A stretch of DNA of 41,743 bases, taken from positions 1 through 41,743 of the IMG/VR virus record IMGVR_UViG_3300009481_003971. One strand, written 5' to 3'. The notes under the pieces are model-generated. The model ran no database searches, had not been told where the DNA came from, and saw only the letters and a program-made list of their open reading frames with translations. This stretch comes from a virus. Positions 38,672 to 41,743 of this stretch are shown one piece after another (within the stretch, counting starts at the first letter, position 1; each line of letters starts with the position of its first letter). The translations under genes were made by a program, and so were the position numbers.

Positions 38672-39100
38672 TTATTCTCCTGACTCAATTACTTTAAATT
38701 CCGACCTTACAACGTCTGGAATTTTTCTAATTATTTTTCTGTTTTCTAAATCTTCTAAAACCTCTTTTAGAACTTCAAAAGCTATATCTGTACCCTCTTC
38801 TTCACCCTCATCAAGTAATTCTTCAGTAGTACGTTCAATTAATCCACACTCTTCAGCTATATACTGATTAGCGTACAGCATATTAGCTGCACCAATTCGT
38901 CTAGATCCTTTAGCTGGGCCTTTTTCTCTAGGTTCAACTAATTCCCAGAAACTACCTTCATAAGATGTACCTTCCCACTCGTTGACGATATCTAAAGGGG
39001 TATCACTTAAAATATAGGCAATCCCATCTTTTATGTCTTCTAGTCTTTTAGCACTAGTTATTGTTATTTTACGCAAAAAGTTTTTCCATCCTTGAAGCAC
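38672..39100 (-). CDS. Hypothetical acidic protein (142 aa)
   Basis: Start placed at GTG 39098-39100 with GGAGAGG upstream; an earlier TTG (39130) lacks a ribosome binding site and overlaps the previous gene. The middle has G-P-A-K-G-S-R-R-I-G-A-A-N-M-L-Y and the C-terminal half is strongly acidic. No family recognised. Next to the DsbA-like gene, which suggests a role in DNA or transcription, by position only. Confidence 0.5.
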   Translation of the reverse strand: MLQGWKNFLRKITITSAKRLEDIKDGIAYILSDTPLDIVNEWEGTSYEGSFWELVEPREKGPAKGSRRIGAANMLYANQYIAEECGLIERTTEELLDEGEEEGTDIAFEVLKEVLEDLENRKIIRKIPDVVRSEFKVIESGE

Positions 39101-39114
39101 AGCTCTGCCCTCTC

Positions 39115-39462
39115 CTATTTTTTTAACCAATCTTGCACTCTTTGATTAGTGCAAAACCAAGCATAAGACACAGATAGACCCCTTACGTTTATATCAGGGT
39201 AACGTGTCATGGCGTATAAGAACTCCGTTCTTAACAATTCCCACGGATTACACGAGTAATCGTTACGACACTCCGTGTCGTCGTCAAAAAACTTTAAGTA
39301 AGGATGGGAATATAAATATAAAGATGGATCAACATCTTTTATATATTTTTCAAGTATTTCAAAACATTTAGATTGATGAATTTTATTTTCGTGCTTGATA
39401 ACTTTATACAAATTCTTTGTAAAGTTTTTATATTTGTTTTTGTGATGAAATCTCAATTTCAT
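39115..39462 (-). CDS. Hypothetical protein (115 aa)
   Basis: Basic, aromatic-rich N-terminal half (H-H-K-N-K-Y-K-N) and a C-terminal W-E-L-L-R-T-E-F-L-Y-A-M with several Cys and Trp. First gene of its unit, 25 nt downstream of a strong promoter -10. Family not recognised. Confidence 0.55.
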   Translation of the reverse strand: MKLRFHHKNKYKNFTKNLYKVIKHENKIHQSKCFEILEKYIKDVDPSLYLYSHPYLKFFDDDTECRNDYSCNPWELLRTEFLYAMTRYPDINVRGLSVSYAWFCTNQRVQDWLKK

Positions 39463-39486
39463 TTTTTTAATTCGTTTTTACAACTT

Positions 39487-39515
39487 AATTTAGCATAGAT
39501 TTTTGCAGATGTCAA
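39487..39515 (-). promoter_or_regulatory. Sigma70-type promoter for the 115-aa gene unit
   Basis: Minus strand TTGACA (39510-39515), 17-nt spacer, TAAATT (39487-39492). A weak inverted repeat AACCTT/AAGGTT near 39549-39566, at the end of the upstream gene, may be a terminator. Confidence 0.8.
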
Positions 39516-39559
39516 ATTTAATTTTGATGTAATTTAGGAGGAAACCTTTAGCAAGGTTT

Positions 39560-39892
39560 TTAACCATTTATATCCTCATAATCTTCCATCATATCTAGTC
39601 TCATCGGCGCTAAGGTTCTAAAAACTCCAAACGCATCCTCAGTTGTCCAAAACTCTTTCTTGGTATAGAATCTGCATTTTTCTACTGAATCTAAATATTC
39701 ATTTATATTTCTTGCTGCTCTATTCCAATCTCGTATTTGGATTCCGTACCAAACCTTAGTTTTAACTGACTGCATCATTTCAATAGCTAGAGGAATATTC
39801 CACCTAACAATATTACTTGCATCTGTAATAATCTCATGTGGTTCCCTAGTATCATATAACATTCTTTGTGCAGGTGCTTTTTTTCTTGCCAT
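39560..39892 (-). CDS. Hypothetical protein (110 aa)
   Basis: Basic N-terminus (A-R-K-K-A-P-A-Q-R) and helical, Trp-rich middle (V-W-Y-G-I-Q-I-R-D-W-N-R). It overlaps the upstream 64-aa gene by 1 nt and ends before a weak inverted repeat. No family recognised. Confidence 0.55.
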   Translation of the reverse strand: MARKKAPAQRMLYDTREPHEIITDASNIVRWNIPLAIEMMQSVKTKVWYGIQIRDWNRAARNINEYLDSVEKCRFYTKKEFWTTEDAFGVFRTLAPMRLDMMEDYEDING

Positions 39893-40086
39893 TATTTACT
39901 CTCCAGTTGTTTTTCTAAATCTTCATTACATTTTTGATAGACTTCTAAAATGAAACGAGCAGCTAAAAAATCGCCTCTTCGTTTCTTTAATTTCTTATAT
40001 ATTCTCATTGTTTCTTTTGCTTGTGAAATGTTTTCCACTTTTGCGAGATAGGTAAAATATTCTTTTGCTTCCACGTATTGTGTCAT
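39892..40086 (-). CDS. Small helical protein (64 aa)
   Basis: Start at ATG 40084-40086, preceded by AAAGGAG six nt upstream; longer upstream starts would cover the promoter. Predicted helical, with a Lys/Arg-rich patch (Y-K-K-L-K-K-R-R-G-D). First gene of a leftward unit. Function unknown. Confidence 0.6.
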   Translation of the reverse strand: MTQYVEAKEYFTYLAKVENISQAKETMRIYKKLKKRRGDFLAARFILEVYQKCNEDLEKQLESK

Positions 40087-40114
40087 ATAAACTCCTTTCA
40101 TGACTTTATAACTT

Positions 40115-40143
40115 ATTATACAAGAAAACTGTATAATTTGCAA
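40115..40143 (-). promoter_or_regulatory. Sigma70-type promoter, leftward
   Basis: Minus strand TTGCAA (40138-40143), 17-nt spacer, TATAAT (40115-40120). It has the same hexamers and spacing as the promoter at 5210-5238 and is divergent with 40183-40211. Confidence 0.92.
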
Positions 40144-40182
40144 GAATAATATAGCCAATTCGCGTACAATTTGAGAAATTAT

Positions 40183-40211
40183 TTGACAATTGCCTCACTT
40201 ATTGATACACT
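40183..40211 (+). promoter_or_regulatory. Sigma70-type promoter, rightward
   Basis: TTGACA (40183-40188), 17-nt spacer, TACACT (40206-40211), about 20 nt before the ATG at 40232. It would drive the rightward genes that leave the window. Confidence 0.82.
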
Positions 40212-40231
40212 AAAAATCAAAGGAATAATTA

Positions 40232-40429
40232 ATGTTATATGCGACTAGAGAAGATTTAAAAGTAGAAATCAGAGAATGTCACTCAATGATTAGAGAAGTT
40301 GCCGGAGATTTAGGCGGCGACATCAAAACCTTACACGAACAAATGTTAGAGTTGCAAGAAATTTTCCATAATCTTGAGAATACACTAAAACAGATTGATG
40401 AACAAGTAAAGACTTTAAGTAACGAGTAG
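40232..40429 (+). CDS. Small coiled-coil protein (65 aa)
   Basis: ATG preceded by AAAGGAATAATTA. Residues 25-62 form a heptad-like helix (L-H-E-Q-M-L-E-L-Q-E-I and L-E-N-T-L-K-Q-I-D-E-Q-V). The first gene of a rightward unit that continues with the PP-loop paralogue after a few nt. Function unknown. Confidence 0.65.
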   Translation: MLYATREDLKVEIRECHSMIREVAGDLGGDIKTLHEQMLELQEIFHNLENTLKQIDEQVKTLSNE

Positions 40430-40432
40430 TTA

Positions 40433-41503
40433 ATGTACATACTAAAGAATAAGAAGACAGGAGAAATATATAAAGATAGACAAACCATTTTAAATAGTTC
40501 AACATTTAATATTCCTGATCTAGAAGCAACTTGGCCCGCAGGATGGGACTCTGTTGACTGGACACAAGAACCTAATGAATCTTTAGAAGATTTATTTAAA
40601 CAAAGAGCGGAACAACTTAGAGATAAATATGGTTATTTAGTTTTATATTTTAGTGGAGGAAGTGACTCTCAAACTGTTTTAAATATTTTTAAAAGATATA
40701 ACATTACTTTAGATGAAGTAGTAGTTGGAAGATTTGTAGATCACGAATTACTTAAGTTACCGTATGTTAAACCAGATTATGGGAATAAAATAACAGATAT
40801 TAAAATAACCCGTAATTTTTTAGAAGATTTTCATTATAATCAAAAATGGCTAACGGACGGTTTTGGATATAGTGGTATAATACATACCTTATCTAGAAAT
40901 GAAGTTTATTTTTGGGAACAGCATAATGTAATAAAACCTATAACTAGAAAAGGTAACGTTGCCCATATTTATGGAATAGATAAACCTTTAATAAAAATAA
41001 TTGATAAAAAATATTATTGTACTTTAAGTAGTAATGTTATAAATTTTAATGTTCATAATCAAAGTGAATATAAAGAAAATTTTTTCACAAGTGAAAATTT
41101 TCCAAAATTACATGCTAAACAATGCCATATAATTATAAATTATTGGAAAAAAAATTATCCTAAAACTACTAAAAGTATTTCTGAATCATCATATCCTGAT
41201 TCTAGGGATGTGATGAATAAGTTATTACGTGATCCTTATGATATTAGAAACAATACAGGAGGAAGTAGCGCAGGAGGAATGAGGAGAGGTTTAGCAGATG
41301 TTACTACAGAAGCGGGAAAGTTATTAAGAAGTTATAGAAAAGATAAATTTCACGATACTTATATAAATGGAGTAGTAAAACCTTATTTTACTACAAATGC
41401 TTCAAGAAGGCTATTACATACTTCAGAAATTAGAAACGACATACAATTAGTAGTCTCTGGACTAGAAAAACGTATGTACCTAGGAGACATGATAAATGAG
41501 TAA
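40433..41503 (+). CDS. PP-loop protein, paralogue B
   Basis: 356 aa. L-V-L-Y-F-S-G-G-S-D-S-Q-T-V at 69-82 is the PP-loop (74-79). The N-terminus Y-I-L-K-N-K-K-T-G-E-I-Y and the V-D-W-x-x-E-P ... L-R-D-K-Y-G-Y block mirror the protein at 33662-34792. An internal Gly/Ser-rich loop (G-G-S-S-A-G-G-M-R-R-G) near 280 may be flexible. It lies in the opposite orientation from its paralogue. Substrate unknown. Confidence 0.75.
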   Translation: MYILKNKKTGEIYKDRQTILNSSTFNIPDLEATWPAGWDSVDWTQEPNESLEDLFKQRAEQLRDKYGYLVLYFSGGSDSQTVLNIFKRYNITLDEVVVGRFVDHELLKLPYVKPDYGNKITDIKITRNFLEDFHYNQKWLTDGFGYSGIIHTLSRNEVYFWEQHNVIKPITRKGNVAHIYGIDKPLIKIIDKKYYCTLSSNVINFNVHNQSEYKENFFTSENFPKLHAKQCHIIINYWKKNYPKTTKSISESSYPDSRDVMNKLLRDPYDIRNNTGGSSAGGMRRGLADVTTEAGKLLRSYRKDKFHDTYINGVVKPYFTTNASRRLLHTSEIRNDIQLVVSGLEKRMYLGDMINE

Positions 41504-41743
41504 TAAAGTTTACGGAATTTGGAATAAAGAAGGAATTAATAATCAACAATGGGTTGAAGAAACTATAGCTAAAATTAATGCTAATTTTAGTAACGTAACT
41601 GCAGAAGCTGTTGATTCCGACCATGAAATGAATGATAGACACGGTATAGGAAGATATCCCGCATTTATAGCTATTAAAAACGATGCAGTATTAGATAAAA
41701 AAATTGGAAAATTTATGAATAATGAAGTAGAACAGTGGCTAAC
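41496..41743 (+). CDS. Partial protein with thioredoxin-like features
   Basis: ATG at 41496 inside the end of the PP-loop gene (8-nt overlap); the window ends before the stop. About 82 residues are visible. G-R-Y-P-A-F-I-A-I-K-N-D-A then E-V-E-Q-W-L resembles the cis-proline strand region of thioredoxin-like folds, but no C-x2-C is seen. Assignment is weak. Confidence 0.5.
   Translation, partial: MSNKVYGIWNKEGINNQQWVEETIAKINANFSNVTAEAVDSDHEMNDRHGIGRYPAFIAIKNDAVLDKKIGKFMNNEVEQWL

Noticed and set aside
1-41743. Reading the window as a bacterial chromosome island
   Set aside because: Transporter, porin and curli genes suggest it, but tiny overlapping genes, endolysin/spanin genes, a DsbA-like protein and marine phage-type small genes on both sides favour a phage. 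Coverage or complete-genome context would decide.
1-41743. CRISPR arrays, insertion sequences, integrase or attachment sites
   Set aside because: I looked for regular direct repeats, transposase motifs and integrase motifs and saw none; the tRNA-Gly is intact with no repeat of its 3' end noticed.

Overview
This 41.7 kb AT-rich window looks like part of the genome of a large tailed marine phage (a T4-like myophage whose host is a low-GC Gram-negative marine bacterium; a SAR11/Pelagibacter-type host is plausible but is inference). Evidence for a phage: very dense, overlapping, mostly co-directional genes; many proteins of 29-110 aa; an endolysin with overlapping spanin-like genes and several holin-like proteins; a second wall hydrolase; a T4 DsbA-like small protein; RNase H, a RecB/Cas4-like nuclease, staphylococcal-type nuclease, Hsp20, SpeD, an A-type Fe-S carrier, 2OG-Fe(II) oxygenases and one tRNA. 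No ribosomal or other core chromosomal genes, and no virion gene I can name with confidence, are present, so this is an accessory/lysis region.

Layout, read mostly on the minus strand from right to left. (1) 41743-39560: a strand-switch region with divergent consensus sigma70-type promoters; two complete genes and one partial gene run rightward. (2) 39462-33290: DsbA-like protein, one lone plus-strand SGNH-like gene, two 2OG-Fe oxygenases, a zincless Fpg/Nei glycosylase, a PP-loop protein and SpeD. (3) 33288-30956: SET-domain protein, an hsp20 unit with its own promoter, a candidate RNA thermometer and a terminator, then a carbamoyltransferase. (4) 30955-13769: a long run that starts at a perfect TTGACA-N17-TATAAT promoter: secreted protein, SleB-type hydrolase, PD-(D/E)XK nuclease, oxygenase, a complete TRAP-TAXI transporter, Fe-S carrier, GH108 endolysin, spanins, two paired membrane/coiled-coil proteins, a curli-like island (CsgF, CsgG, curlin-like protein, FecR-curlin fusion, a second curlin-repeat fusion, a LapG-like cysteine peptidase, a CHASE2 adenylate cyclase), a mini MscS-like protein, nuclease, holin-like proteins and lipase. 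(5) 13718-5318: PP-loop and SGNH proteins, tRNA-Gly(TCC), SprT-like protease, a nucleotidylyltransferase-cupin fusion with radical SAM and SGNH partners, and a porin flanked by terminators. (6) 5168-1: an operon from a TTGCAA-N17-TATAAT promoter with small unknowns, RNase HI, WbqC-like protein, an S4-domain protein, a DHODH-like enzyme, GMP reductase and a partial gene.

Three themes stand out. First, a phage-borne extracellular-fibre system: a CsgG/CsgF pore, three proteins with curlin-like repeats, a putative adhesin-type protease and an apparently intact cAMP-making sensor, placed directly after the lysis genes. Second, a host-uptake theme: porin in the outer membrane and a TRAP-TAXI transporter in the inner membrane. 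Third, a scattered small-molecule or surface-modification module (WbqC, PP-loop x3, SGNH x4, radical SAM, nucleotidylyltransferase-cupin, carbamoyltransferase, 2OG oxygenases) whose product cannot be read from sequence. All family calls are by eye from motifs; no database search was run.
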